Assembly (NCBI RefSeq): GCF_014648055.1
Contig: NZ_BMQJ01000020.1
Span: 50,047 to 114,046, forward strand
Direction: 5' to 3'
Source of the DNA: Streptosporangium pseudovulgare
Lineage (GTDB): Bacteria; Actinomycetota; Actinomycetes; Streptosporangiales; Streptosporangiaceae
DNA: 64,000 nucleotides
This document shows, one piece after another, positions 25,364-34,005 of this stretch (positions within the stretch are counted from its first letter, which is position 1; each line of letters begins with the position of its first letter). Made by a program: the position numbers and the translations under genes. Under the pieces are notes generated by a model. The model was not told where the DNA came from, made no database searches, and saw nothing but the letters and a program-made list of their open reading frames with translations.

Positions 25364-25813
25364 GTGAGTGCGTCGAGCGTCGTTCTGTTGCCGTATGCAC
25401 CGTCCAGCGTCGCTGTCGCACGCCAACGTCTCTGCTCCGACCTGCAGGAATGGGGTGTCTACGAGACCGCCATCGACGACGCGGTCCTCGTGGTGAGCGA
25501 ACTGCTGAGCAACGCGCTCCGGCACGCGCACCCGCTGCCGTCCGGCCAGGTCATGGTCGCCTGGCGGTGGGCCGGGGGGTGCGTCGAGGTTGCGGTGAGT
25601 GACGGAGGCGCCGCCACCGAGCCCCGTGCCGGACGGCCCACCCTCTCCTCCCTCGGCGGCCGCGGCCTCGGCATCGTCGAGTACGTCGCCGAGAACTGGG
25701 GCGTCAGGCACGAGGGGGAGATCACCACGGTCTGGGCCCTGCTCACCACCGTCGCCGACCAGGGCGACGGCCAGGTGTCCCTCCCCGAGCCCGCGCTGCG
25801 GGAGTGCGGGTAG
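25364..25813 (+). CDS. RsbW-like ATP-binding protein (HATPase_c_2)
   Basis: 149 aa from GTG 25364. GHKL-type ATPase of the anti-sigma-factor kinase group: N box VSELLSNALRHAHP, G1-like VSDGGAA, and GGRGLGIVEYVAENWG. Such proteins bind sigma factors or phosphorylate STAS-domain antagonists. The STAS protein at 28763 is a possible partner. No sigma gene is nearby. GGGGAG directly before the start codon gives an unusually short spacing. Confidence 0.87.
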   Translation: MSASSVVLLPYAPSSVAVARQRLCSDLQEWGVYETAIDDAVLVVSELLSNALRHAHPLPSGQVMVAWRWAGGCVEVAVSDGGAATEPRAGRPTLSSLGGRGLGIVEYVAENWGVRHEGEITTVWALLTTVADQGDGQVSLPEPALRECG

Positions 25814-25859
25814 GTCCGCCGGGTCCGCCGTACGGCTCACGCGGGCACGGCCGGGCCGG

Positions 25860-26027
25860 TCACTTCGAGAGCCGGCTCACGACCGTGACCACGGCCACCA
25901 CCGCGAACGCCACCACCGCCAGCACGAGCACGAACTTCAGCAGCCCGAACAGCGCCGGCAGCAGGAGCCCGAACACGACGTAAAGCGCCAGCAGGACGCC
26001 CAGGACCGCCATCACCGTACGAGTCAT
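25860..26027 (-). CDS. Small hydrophobic two-helix membrane protein
   Basis: 55 aa from ATG 26027: MTRTVMAVLGVLLALYVVFG, then a second hydrophobic run with FVLVLAVVAFAVVAVVTVV and a basic end SRLSK. Two TM helices fill almost the whole protein. It lies in the otherwise empty gap between the RsbW-like gene and the response regulator; codon third positions are strongly G/C. Function unknown. Confidence 0.6.
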   Translation of the reverse strand: MTRTVMAVLGVLLALYVVFGLLLPALFGLLKFVLVLAVVAFAVVAVVTVVSRLSK

Positions 26028-26153
26028 GTGATCCACGGTACGCGGGACGCGGGCCCCGCGGGGACGGAGAGGATAACGATCCGCTCTCCCCGATCCTTAC
26101 GGACCGGTGACGCGGACGCGGCGGACGGTCCGCACGGGCCTACCGTGGACGTC

Positions 26154-26849
26154 ATGGGCGCGCGGATTCTGGTGGTCGACGACGACCCCACGGTGGCCGA
26201 GGTCGTGGTCCGCTATCTCGAACGCGACGGCCACCGGGTGGAGTGCGTCTCCGACGGCGCCGAGGCGCTCCGCCGGGCGCTGTCCGACCCGCCGGACCTG
26301 ATGGTGCTCGACCTGATGCTGCCGAAGATGGACGGCCTCGCCGTCTGCCGGAAGCTCCAGGAACGCCGCCCGATCCCCGTGATCATGCTGACCGCGCTGG
26401 GCGAGGAGATCGACCGGGTGACCGGCCTGGAGATCGGCGCCGACGACTATGTCACCAAGCCGTTCAGTCCCCGGGAGCTGGCCTTGCGAGTGCGGTCCGT
26501 GCTGCGGCGGGGACGCGGCGCCGCGGCGGCGGCCGGGACCGGCGTGCTCCGGGACGGCGACCTGGTCGTCGACGTCGACGCCCACGAGGTACGGCTCGGC
26601 GCCGCGGAGGTGACGCTGACCGCCCGCGAGTTCGACCTGCTGGCCCACCTCATGCGCAACCCCCGCCAGGCGTTCAGCCGCGCGGCCCTGCTCGACCAGG
26701 TCTGGGGCTGGTCCTTCGGCGACTCCTCCACGGTGACCGTGCACGTCCGCCGCCTCCGCGAGAAGATCGAGCCGGACCCGGCCGCGCCCCGCCGCATCGT
26801 CACCGTCTGGGGCGTCGGCTACCGCTTCGAGCCCACCCCGGAGCCATGA
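26154..26849 (+). CDS. OmpR/PhoB-family response regulator
   Basis: 231 aa. Receiver domain 1-120 with acidic pocket DDDP, phospho-acceptor D53 in MVLDLMLPKMDG, and K in VTKPFSPREL. Winged-helix Trans_reg_C 135-225 with LTAREFDLLAHLMRNPRQAFSR and the C-terminal WGVGYRF signature. ATG 26154 starts MGARILVVDDD; the frame is open upstream without sense. Stop and the next kinase start are 4 nt apart, so this is a two-component operon. Confidence 0.94.
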   Translation: MGARILVVDDDPTVAEVVVRYLERDGHRVECVSDGAEALRRALSDPPDLMVLDLMLPKMDGLAVCRKLQERRPIPVIMLTALGEEIDRVTGLEIGADDYVTKPFSPRELALRVRSVLRRGRGAAAAAGTGVLRDGDLVVDVDAHEVRLGAAEVTLTAREFDLLAHLMRNPRQAFSRAALLDQVWGWSFGDSSTVTVHVRRLREKIEPDPAAPRRIVTVWGVGYRFEPTPEP

Positions 26850-26853
26850 TCCC

Positions 26854-27981
26854 GTGATCCCCGAGATCCTGGTCATCGTCGCGGTCACGGCGGGCCTCGG
26901 CCTGCTGGTGGCGCTGGCCGGGCTGGGCGCGATGCGGCTGCTGCGCGAACGGTCGATCGGCGTGATGCTCGCGGTGGTCGCCGTGGTGACCGTCGTGGCG
27001 ACGGTCGGCGGGGTGGTCGCCATCACCCTTGAGATGATCATCGAGGGCACGCCCCGGGACATCGTGCTCAGCGTGGTCGCGGTCGGCGGGCTCGTCGGGC
27101 TGGGGGTCGCGGCGGTGCTGGCCCGCCGGGTCGTGGCGGCCAGCCGCAGGCTTGTCGCGGCCGTGCGCGCCGTACCGCCGTCGGGGGAGTTCGCGCCGCC
27201 CCGCGGACTGCCCGCCGAACTCGACACCATCGCCAGGACCCTGGAGCAGGCCTACGAGCGCATCCGCCTCGGCCACGAGCGCGAACGCGCGCTGGAGAGC
27301 GCGCGCCGCGAGCTCGTCGCCTGGGTCAGCCACGACCTGCGCACCCCGCTGGCGGGCATGCGGGCCATGGCCGAGGCGCTGGAGGACGGCGTGGCCGGCG
27401 ATCCGGAGACCGTGGCGCGCTACCACCGGCGGATCCGCCTGGAGGTGGACCGGCTGTCGGACATGGTCGGCGACCTGTTCGAGCTGTCGCGGATCCACGC
27501 GGGCGCGCTGCGGCTGTCGCGCTCCCCGGTCGGCCTCGGCGACCTGGTCGCCGACGCCCTGGCCGGCGCCGAGCCGCTGGCCAGGGCCAAGAGCGTACGG
27601 CTGGCCGGCGAGGCGGGCGAGGTCGTCCCGGTCGTGGCGGACGCGGAGGAGCTGTCACGGGCGCTGCGCAACCTCGTGGTCAACGCGATCAGGCACACCC
27701 CCGCCGACGGCACCGTGCTGGTGCGCGCGGCGGTGGAGGGCGAGGTCGCCTGCCTGTCGGTCGCCGACTGCTGCGGCGGCATCCCGGAGGAGGACCTGCC
27801 CCGCGTGTTCGACGTGGCCTTCCGCGGCGAGGCGGCCCGGACCCCGGGCGCGGACGGCACCGGGGCCGGGCTCGGTCTGGCGATCGCGCAGGGCATCGTC
27901 GAGGCGCACGAGGGGACCATCGGCGTGGTCAACGCCGGGGCCGGCTGCCGCTTCGAGATCCGCCTGCCGCTGCCGGCCTGA
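26854..27981 (+). CDS. Membrane sensor histidine kinase
   Basis: Partner of the response regulator just upstream. 375 aa: two or three N-terminal TM helices (about 5-25, 36-58, 70-90) with a very short extracytoplasmic loop, HAMP-like linker (92-145), HisKA with H160 in WVSHDLRTPLAGM, and HATPase with LVVNAIRHTP and GAGLGLAIAQGIVEAH. The tiny sensor loop suggests intramembrane sensing, as in cell-envelope-stress kinases. GTG 26854 chosen; 4-nt gap from upstream stop. Confidence 0.92.
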   Translation: MIPEILVIVAVTAGLGLLVALAGLGAMRLLRERSIGVMLAVVAVVTVVATVGGVVAITLEMIIEGTPRDIVLSVVAVGGLVGLGVAAVLARRVVAASRRLVAAVRAVPPSGEFAPPRGLPAELDTIARTLEQAYERIRLGHERERALESARRELVAWVSHDLRTPLAGMRAMAEALEDGVAGDPETVARYHRRIRLEVDRLSDMVGDLFELSRIHAGALRLSRSPVGLGDLVADALAGAEPLARAKSVRLAGEAGEVVPVVADAEELSRALRNLVVNAIRHTPADGTVLVRAAVEGEVACLSVADCCGGIPEEDLPRVFDVAFRGEAARTPGADGTGAGLGLAIAQGIVEAHEGTIGVVNAGAGCRFEIRLPLPA

Positions 27982-28029
27982 GCGTCCGAACGCCGTCCCG
28001 GGCCCGGGGCCCGTCCGCGGCCGGCGGCC

Positions 28030-28542
28030 TCACGTGTCGCGGGGGCCGCTCCGGGGGGAGACGAGGATCACCCGGGTCTCCCCTCCGTCGCCGGAACCGC
28101 CGGAATCGCCGGAACCGCCAGGATCGTCGGGTTCGTCGGGTTCGACGTGCCGGTAGGAGGACGGCGCCCGCGGTGTGTCGAAGGACTCGATCATGGCGCG
28201 GAAGGTCGGGCACGGCCAGCGCCACATGCAGCTGCGGCACCGCAGGATCGGGTGGGCCGCGTCGCTGGTGATGCCGCCCGCGTCGCGCGGCCGGTGGAGG
28301 TCGAGGAGCCGGACCCCGAGCGTGGCGAAGCCGAGCAGCTCCTCGCGCGCGCCCTCCAGGAAGTCGAGGTCGTCACCGGTCAGGCGGGTCCTGATCGGGA
28401 CGTATCCCTCGTGGCTCATCATGTTGCGGAGAGACCCGGCCGCGTCGTGCCACGAGGTGGCCTTCTCGGTTCGGGTGATCATGGACTCCAGGTGGTCCCG
28501 GAGCCGCTGTCGCTGGGGGTCCTCAGGAAAGTCGGTGTTCAT
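28030..28542 (-). CDS. Conserved hypothetical protein with Cys/Trp motif
   Basis: 170 aa, MNTDFPEDPQRQRLRDHLES start. A helical N-terminal half (to about 95) precedes a segment HPILRCRSCMWRWPCPTFR whose three Cys could bind zinc or be disulfide-linked. The end is a Gly/Ser/Asp/Pro-rich tail. It resembles small actinobacterial proteins of unknown function; no TM. Convergent with the kinase gene and divergent from the STAS gene. I do not recognise a function. Confidence 0.7.
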   Translation of the reverse strand: MNTDFPEDPQRQRLRDHLESMITRTEKATSWHDAAGSLRNMMSHEGYVPIRTRLTGDDLDFLEGAREELLGFATLGVRLLDLHRPRDAGGITSDAAHPILRCRSCMWRWPCPTFRAMIESFDTPRAPSSYRHVEPDEPDDPGGSGDSGGSGDGGETRVILVSPRSGPRDT

Positions 28543-28762
28543 CTGGTCGAGCCCGTTTCTGCTCAGCGGTCGTCGCTGCCGTGGCGCAGTGGACGGGCGG
28601 GAGAGTTCCGGGTCACTCCCTTCCCGGCCGAGCCGGTATTGCGCAGTGTCAAGTCTCGCGCACTCAGGGTTTCCGTGAGGTCGAAACGGGGGACAAAAGG
28701 CCGACGACTCGTCCTGGGCGAGAGAACGTGACCCTGGGCCTTCGCGCCGCTAGTGTGCCGCT

Positions 28763-29116
28763 GTGGAGCTAAAAGTCTCAACTCGATCTCATGCCGGGCA
28801 CACGGTCATGACTATCACCGGCGAAATCGACCTGTACACCGCGCCGGGCCTGCAGTCCGAGTTCGCTCGGCTGCTCCAGGAGAGTCCGACCACCTACGTG
28901 GTCCTCGACCTCTCCAAGGTGGAGTTCTGCGACTCCACGGGGATGAACGTGCTGCTCGCCGCGCTCAAGCGGCTGCGCGAGCGCGGGGGGACCATGGAGC
29001 TGGCCGCGCCGCGGCCCGCCGTACGCAAGATCCTCCAGGTCACCGGGCTCGACTCGGTGTTCACCGTGCACGACGCGGTGCCGGACGAGTCGCTGTCGGC
29101 CGAGCCGCAGGGGTGA
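28763..29116 (+). CDS. STAS-domain anti-sigma factor antagonist
   Basis: 117 aa RsbV/SpoIIAA-like protein: GEIDLYTAPGLQSEF, VVLDLSKVEFCDSTGMNVL with the phosphorylatable Ser of DST, and LQVTGLDSVFTVHD. When unphosphorylated such proteins sequester RsbW-type kinases. GTG 28763 start. The stop overlaps the GTG of the following glycosyltransferase (GTGA, 29113-29116), although functional linkage is not obvious. Confidence 0.93.
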   Translation: MELKVSTRSHAGHTVMTITGEIDLYTAPGLQSEFARLLQESPTTYVVLDLSKVEFCDSTGMNVLLAALKRLRERGGTMELAAPRPAVRKILQVTGLDSVFTVHDAVPDESLSAEPQG

Positions 29117-29808
29117 CCGGCGCGACGATGACCGGCACAGCAGTGATCATCCCCGCCAAGGACGAGGCGGACAGGATCGGCGCCACCGTGGCCGCCGCCA
29201 CGGCGCTCCCGGGCGTCGATCTCGTCGTGGTGGTGGACGACGGCTCGACCGACCAGACCGGCAGGGTGGCCAAGGCCGCAGGGGCACGCGTCGTACGGCA
29301 CAGCCGCAACCGCGGCAAGGCCGCCGCCATGGAGAGCGGCGCCGAGGCGGTGCGCCTGTTCGACGACGAGAATCCCAGGAACCTCCTGTTCCTCGACGCC
29401 GACCTCGGCGAGACGGCGCGCACCGCCGCGCCGCTGATCGAGCCCGTCGCGGCGGGCGAGGCCGACATGACCATCGCCGTGTTCACCACCAGGGTGAAGC
29501 TGGGCGGCCACGGGTTCGTGGTACGGCTCGCACGCGAGGGCATCGAGCGGGCGACCGGCTGGACCCCGGCCCAGCCGCTCAACGGCCAGCGCTGCCTGAC
29601 CAGGGCGGCCTTCGAGGCGGCCCGCCCCCTGGCGCACGGCTTCGGCGTGGAGACCGCGCTGACGATCGACCTGCTGCGCAAGGGGTTCCGCGTGCGGGAG
29701 GTCGAGGTGGAGATGGCCCACCGGGCCACCGGCACCGACTGGAGGGCCCAGGTCCACCGGGCCCGGCAGTTCCGCGACGTCGCCCGCGCCCTGCTGGTCC
29801 GCCGCTAG
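29113..29808 (+). CDS. Family 2 glycosyltransferase (GT-A)
   Basis: About 231 aa. GT-A core: VIIPAKDEADRIGATV, VVVDDGSTDQT (nucleotide-binding Asp), NRGKAAAMESG, and LFLDADLGE (DXD-type). After that an amphipathic region and LNGQRCLTRAAFE with GFGVETALTID, the acceptor side. Resembles polyprenyl-phosphate or glucosyl-3-phosphoglycerate synthase-like enzymes but no TM anchors are present. GTG 29113 couples to the STAS gene; ATG 29128 is the alternative. Probably supplies sugar donors for the GT-C enzymes downstream (inference). Confidence 0.88.
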   Translation: MTGATMTGTAVIIPAKDEADRIGATVAAATALPGVDLVVVVDDGSTDQTGRVAKAAGARVVRHSRNRGKAAAMESGAEAVRLFDDENPRNLLFLDADLGETARTAAPLIEPVAAGEADMTIAVFTTRVKLGGHGFVVRLAREGIERATGWTPAQPLNGQRCLTRAAFEAARPLAHGFGVETALTIDLLRKGFRVREVEVEMAHRATGTDWRAQVHRARQFRDVARALLVRR

Positions 29809-29921
29809 CCGTCCGTCACCGGCCGCCGGCCGCCGGCCGCCGTCCCGGCGAACCGCCGCCGGGAGCCCGCGCATGCCCGTCCGGCGCTCCGGACCGGCCG
29901 CCGCCCGGGGCACCGTGCCGG

Positions 29922-31496
29922 ATGTGCTGGAATTTGCGGGTGACTCGGGATCCGGCGGTTGTCGACGGCAGGCGAGCCCCCGCGCGTGGCGCGTTCCGGG
30001 AATTCGACGCGGCCGCCTACGCGGCCGTGGGGCTGTCGGCTGCCCTGACGGTCCTGATCGGGCTGCTCGGGCCGTCCGCGATGGTCCCGGTGCTGCCCGG
30101 CCCCGCCTGGCAGCCCCCCTACTCCCTGGGCGTGCGCCCCGACGGCCACCTCGTGATCGCCATGGCCGCGGCCGCGATCGTGCTGGGCGGCCTCGGGCTG
30201 GCCGGTGCGCTGCGGGCCCGGAGCGGGCCCGCCGCCCGCCCGCTGCTCGTGGCCGGCTGCGCGGTGGCCGGGCTGCTGGCCTTCCTCCCCCCGTCCGGCT
30301 CGGCCGACCACCTCAACTACGCCGCCTACGGCCGCCTGGCCGCCCTCGGCCTCGACCCCTACGCCGTCACCCCCGCCGAGCTGCCCGCCGACCCGGTCAC
30401 CGGCGCGGTGGAGGAGTGGGCCGGCGTGACGAGCGTGTACGGGCCGGTGGCGACGGCCGTGCACGCGCTGGCGAGCCTGATCGGCGACGACTCGGTCAGG
30501 CTGACGGTCTTCGCGATGGCGGTGTTCAACGCGGCCGCGTTCGTCGGGACCGCGCTGCTGCTGCACCGCTTCACCCGGGCCGACGCCGGGCTGTCCCGCC
30601 GGGCGGCGCTGCTGTGGGCGGCCAACCCGCTGATGCTCTACCACCTGGCCGCCGGGATGCACGTCGACACCCTCGCCGTGGCCTGCATGGTCGCCGCGCT
30701 CGTGGCACACGCGGCCGGGAACGCGGCGCGGGCCGGCGCCGTCCCGGCCGGCGTGGCCGGACCGGGGGGCCCGGCCGTACCGGGCGGCGGGTGGCGGCGG
30801 GCCGGGAGCGGCGTGCTGCTCGGGCTGGGCATCGGGGTGAAGCTCAACGCCGGGCTGGTCGCGCTCGGCCCGGCGTGGGAGCTGCGCCGCTCGCCGCGCC
30901 GGCTCGCCGTCGTGGCCGGCGCCGCCACGGCCACCGTGCTGCTGACCTACGGCCTGGCCGGGCCGCACGTGCTCGACCAGGTCGGCGCGGCCAGCAAGAA
31001 GGTCTCCCTCGCCACCCCGTGGCAGCTCGCCAAGACCGGTCTGCAGGCGGCCTTCGGGCCCGGCGCGTACTCCTCCTGGATCCAGCTCGGCTCGATGCTA
31101 TTGCTGGCCTGCCTGGCGTGGCTGGTCCTGCGGGCCACGCCCCGGGCCACCGCCCCGGCGGTCTCCGCGGCGCTGGTGGCCGCCTGGCTGTTCGCCGCGC
31201 CGTACGCGCTGCCGTGGTATGACGGGCTGGCCTTCGCGCTGCTGGCGATGGCGGCCGGGGCGTCCTGGCCCGCGCTGGAGACCTTCGTGCTGGCCAGGAC
31301 GGCCGTCCTGTCGCTGGGCTACCTCCCGGCCAGGGAGGCGATGCGCCCGGCCGACCTGTTGTGGCTGAAGACCCTGCTCAGGGAACGGGTGGTGCCGTGG
31401 TCCCTGCTGGCTCTGACGCTCGCCCTGGCGTGGTGGGCGGCGAGAGCCGGAGCGCGCGCACGCAGGCGGTCAGCGTCAGCGGCACCGCGACCGTGA
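29922..31496 (+). CDS. GT-C polytopic mannosyltransferase, MptA/MptB-like
   Basis: 524 aa with about 12-13 TM helices. Resembles polyprenol-phosphomannose-dependent alpha-1,6-mannosyltransferases of actinobacterial lipomannan/lipoarabinomannan synthesis. Catalytic-type acidic loop SADHLNYAAYGRLAALGLDPY, then WANPLMLYHLAAGMHVDTL and IGVKLNAGL. Start uncertain: ATG 29922 (MCWNLRV) or GTG 29940 (VTRDPAV). The last 119 nt overlap the 3' end of the convergent gene on the other strand. Confidence 0.85.
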   Translation: MCWNLRVTRDPAVVDGRRAPARGAFREFDAAAYAAVGLSAALTVLIGLLGPSAMVPVLPGPAWQPPYSLGVRPDGHLVIAMAAAAIVLGGLGLAGALRARSGPAARPLLVAGCAVAGLLAFLPPSGSADHLNYAAYGRLAALGLDPYAVTPAELPADPVTGAVEEWAGVTSVYGPVATAVHALASLIGDDSVRLTVFAMAVFNAAAFVGTALLLHRFTRADAGLSRRAALLWAANPLMLYHLAAGMHVDTLAVACMVAALVAHAAGNAARAGAVPAGVAGPGGPAVPGGGWRRAGSGVLLGLGIGVKLNAGLVALGPAWELRRSPRRLAVVAGAATATVLLTYGLAGPHVLDQVGAASKKVSLATPWQLAKTGLQAAFGPGAYSSWIQLGSMLLLACLAWLVLRATPRATAPAVSAALVAAWLFAAPYALPWYDGLAFALLAMAAGASWPALETFVLARTAVLSLGYLPAREAMRPADLLWLKTLLRERVVPWSLLALTLALAWWAARAGARARRRSASAAPRP

Positions 31497-33846
31497 GCGC
31501 CATCGCCGGGATGGCGATGCCGGAGTCGTTCAGCAGGAACCCGGCCAGCGCGCAGACCAGCGCGCCGATCAGCCCGGCGCGCAGCGCGGGCGCCAGCGCG
31601 TAGGCCCGGCCCAGCGCGGAGGCGCCCCACCGGGAGGGGCGGTCCAGCACCAGGAACAGGAAGGCCAGCGCGACCAGCGATAGCAGGGTCAGCGGCCAGT
31701 TGCCGACGGTGATCCCGAGCATCGCGCCGAACTTCCGGGTGACCACGGCCCATGCCTCGCCGTCCAGCACCTGCTGGACGAACGCGCCGAGGTGGGTGCG
31801 CTGTTCGGCGGGCCGCAGCCAGTCGGCCACCGCGATCACCGTGATCGCCAGGACGCCCGCCGCGCCGATCAGGACGGCCTTGGCCACCGACAGACGGCGG
31901 CCCGACAGCAGGACCACGAGGACGGCCACCCCGGCCAGGAACGCCGGGACGCCGCCGAAGTCGGCGCCCCACCCCGGCCAGCCGTCGGCGAACACCGCGA
32001 GCCCGCCGTACAGGACGCAGACGGCCAGGGTGAGCGCGCGGCGCCCGCGGGGCAACAGCCACTGGGCGATCCCGGCGAGCGCCAGGATGGTGCCGGCCGA
32101 GTAGACCGCGAAGGCGATGTTGCCGAAGCCGTAGAAGCGCCCACCGGTGACGGGCTCGTAGCCGCCGACAGCGTTCACCTGGAGCCGGGAGCCGGTCATC
32201 ACGTCGGCCAGCAGGGCCAGCGAGGTGATCGCGGCGACCACGGTCAGCGGGCCGAGGACGTGCGTCCGCCACGGCCCGGCCAGGGCGAGCGCCGCGACCA
32301 CGCAGGCGACGGCCACGATGGTCAGGACCAGCGCGGCCATCGGCGCGGGCAGGCTCCACCACGGCACGAGCTGGGCCAGGAAGATGCCGACGGGGATCGC
32401 GCCGCTGACCGTCGCGACGCCCCGGACGGCCGTCAGCGCCCGCGAGCCGCCCCAGCCGCGCCGGAACGCCACGGCGGCCAGCACGTAGAACAGGATCTGC
32501 ACGGTCACCAGGCCGGTGAAGAACGGCCCCCGCACCTCGCGCAGCACCTCGCTGGCGAGGTCGTCGTCGGCCAGCCGGTCCACCGTGGCGGCCGTGCTCC
32601 CGCCGCCCGGCCCGGCGCTCCGCCAGGCGTGCCCCACGACCGTGTTCGGCGCCTCCAGGCCGAGCAGGGCGATCACGGTGGCGGTCAGGTCGGTGTTGGT
32701 GACCAGGCCGTCCTGCCGGGTGGAGGGGGCGGTGAGCAGGCCGCGCGGGTACGGCGCGCCGCCGGGGGACGCTCCCCGGGCGACGGCCACGTGCAGGTGG
32801 GCGGTCGGTGAGGCGTCGGACAGGCCGCCGAGCAGGACGGTGGCGCCCGGCGGGACCCGGCCGAGGACCGCGCCCACCCCGCGGTCGGCGGCGGCCACCG
32901 CCTCCCGGCGGGCCCGGTCGGTCAGCGCGGCGGGCGGGCCGTCGCCGTCCGGCTGCCCCCGCAGCCACGCCTCGGCGAGGTCGGGGACCTCCGCCACCAC
33001 CAGCCGGTACGGTGCCAGGTCGCCGAGTCCGCCGATGCTAGGAGCGTATTTACCGATATTTCCGGACTTGTCGGCAGCGGCGAGCGCGGCTCCCGGCCCG
33101 GCCGCCGCCACCTTCCCCCCGGCGTCCGCCACGAGCTGCCCGAGCTGCCCGAGCACCGGGCGGTAGGAGACCTCGGCGGCGTTGTGGGCGGTGAGCCGGG
33201 ACCAGTCCGGCACGCTCGCCCCGCCGTCCGGTCCGGGTCGCGGCGCGGCGGGCGGCGCACAGCCGTCCCCGGGCGCGCCCGCCCGCTGTCCCGCCGAGAC
33301 GGTCAGCCAGCCCGCGACCGGGCAGATGAGACTCCGTCCCGGCGGGGGCACCGCCCGGGTGGACATCGACGCGGACCCGCCCCGCTCCACGAGCCCCCAC
33401 AGGTTCGGCGTCCGAGCCCGGTCGAGGTCCTTCCATTCGAGGCCGGGCACTCCGATCACCACGACCTGCCCCGGGTTCGCCGGAGCGGCTGAGGAGGCGG
33501 CCCGAGCGGTGGCCGGCACGGAGGCCGGTACGGAGGCGGTGGCCGGCACGGAGGCGGCGGTCCGAGCGGTGGCCGGCACGGAGGCGGTGGCCCGAGCGGT
33601 GGCCGGTACGGCGGCGTGGGCGGCCGTACCGGGGACGAGGAGAACCAGCGTGAACACGGCGACCAGCGCGGCCCACGGCATCCACGCGGCGGCCCGTGCG
33701 GCGGAGACGGCCCGTGCGGCCGTCCGCGCGGCGCGTGCCGGCCGTCCCGGGACACGCGCGGCGTGGAGCGGCCCCGCGGCGCCCGGCGGGGCCGGGAACG
33801 GGCCCGCGGCGGGGACGGGCCTGTGACCGCCGTGCACCGCACCCAT
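31378..33846 (-). CDS. Large membrane protein with alkaline-phosphatase-like N-terminal domain
   Basis: 822 aa from ATG 33846, chosen because GGGGGAG lies 5 nt upstream. N-terminal signal/TM (about 52-76), then degenerate VPATA(R)/VPAS repeats. The extracytoplasmic domain (about 125-430) has VVVIGVPGLEWKDL, TPNLWGLVERGG and GLVTNTDLTATVIALLG, the outline of the alkaline phosphatase/phosphodiesterase superfamily. The C-terminal half has about 10-12 TM helices. Likely envelope polysaccharide or lipid metabolism given the two flanking GT-C genes; exact activity unknown. Its 3' end overlaps the upstream-listed GT-C gene by 119 nt. Confidence 0.78.
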   Translation of the reverse strand: MGAVHGGHRPVPAAGPFPAPPGAAGPLHAARVPGRPARAARTAARAVSAARAAAWMPWAALVAVFTLVLLVPGTAAHAAVPATARATASVPATARTAASVPATASVPASVPATARAASSAAPANPGQVVVIGVPGLEWKDLDRARTPNLWGLVERGGSASMSTRAVPPPGRSLICPVAGWLTVSAGQRAGAPGDGCAPPAAPRPGPDGGASVPDWSRLTAHNAAEVSYRPVLGQLGQLVADAGGKVAAAGPGAALAAADKSGNIGKYAPSIGGLGDLAPYRLVVAEVPDLAEAWLRGQPDGDGPPAALTDRARREAVAAADRGVGAVLGRVPPGATVLLGGLSDASPTAHLHVAVARGASPGGAPYPRGLLTAPSTRQDGLVTNTDLTATVIALLGLEAPNTVVGHAWRSAGPGGGSTAATVDRLADDDLASEVLREVRGPFFTGLVTVQILFYVLAAVAFRRGWGGSRALTAVRGVATVSGAIPVGIFLAQLVPWWSLPAPMAALVLTIVAVACVVAALALAGPWRTHVLGPLTVVAAITSLALLADVMTGSRLQVNAVGGYEPVTGGRFYGFGNIAFAVYSAGTILALAGIAQWLLPRGRRALTLAVCVLYGGLAVFADGWPGWGADFGGVPAFLAGVAVLVVLLSGRRLSVAKAVLIGAAGVLAITVIAVADWLRPAEQRTHLGAFVQQVLDGEAWAVVTRKFGAMLGITVGNWPLTLLSLVALAFLFLVLDRPSRWGASALGRAYALAPALRAGLIGALVCALAGFLLNDSGIAIPAMALTVAVPLTLTACVRALRLSPPTTPGRASEPAGTTAPPVP

Positions 33847-34005
33847 GAGACTCCCCCGTGTCCGTGAACCGTCAGGTCCTGCTTCGTGGATCATTCCGCC
33901 CGCCGCGACCGGCCGGACGGCCGGGCGTCCCCGTCACGGCGGAGATCCGCGGGGCGGGACCCGGGCCACCGGTTTACCAGCCCCACGGTAACCTGCCTGC
34001 TCGTG

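Noticed and set aside
25599..26153. Response regulator extended upstream to 25599
   Set aside because: The extra 185 residues are an out-of-frame reading of the RsbW-like gene and of the small antisense membrane protein.
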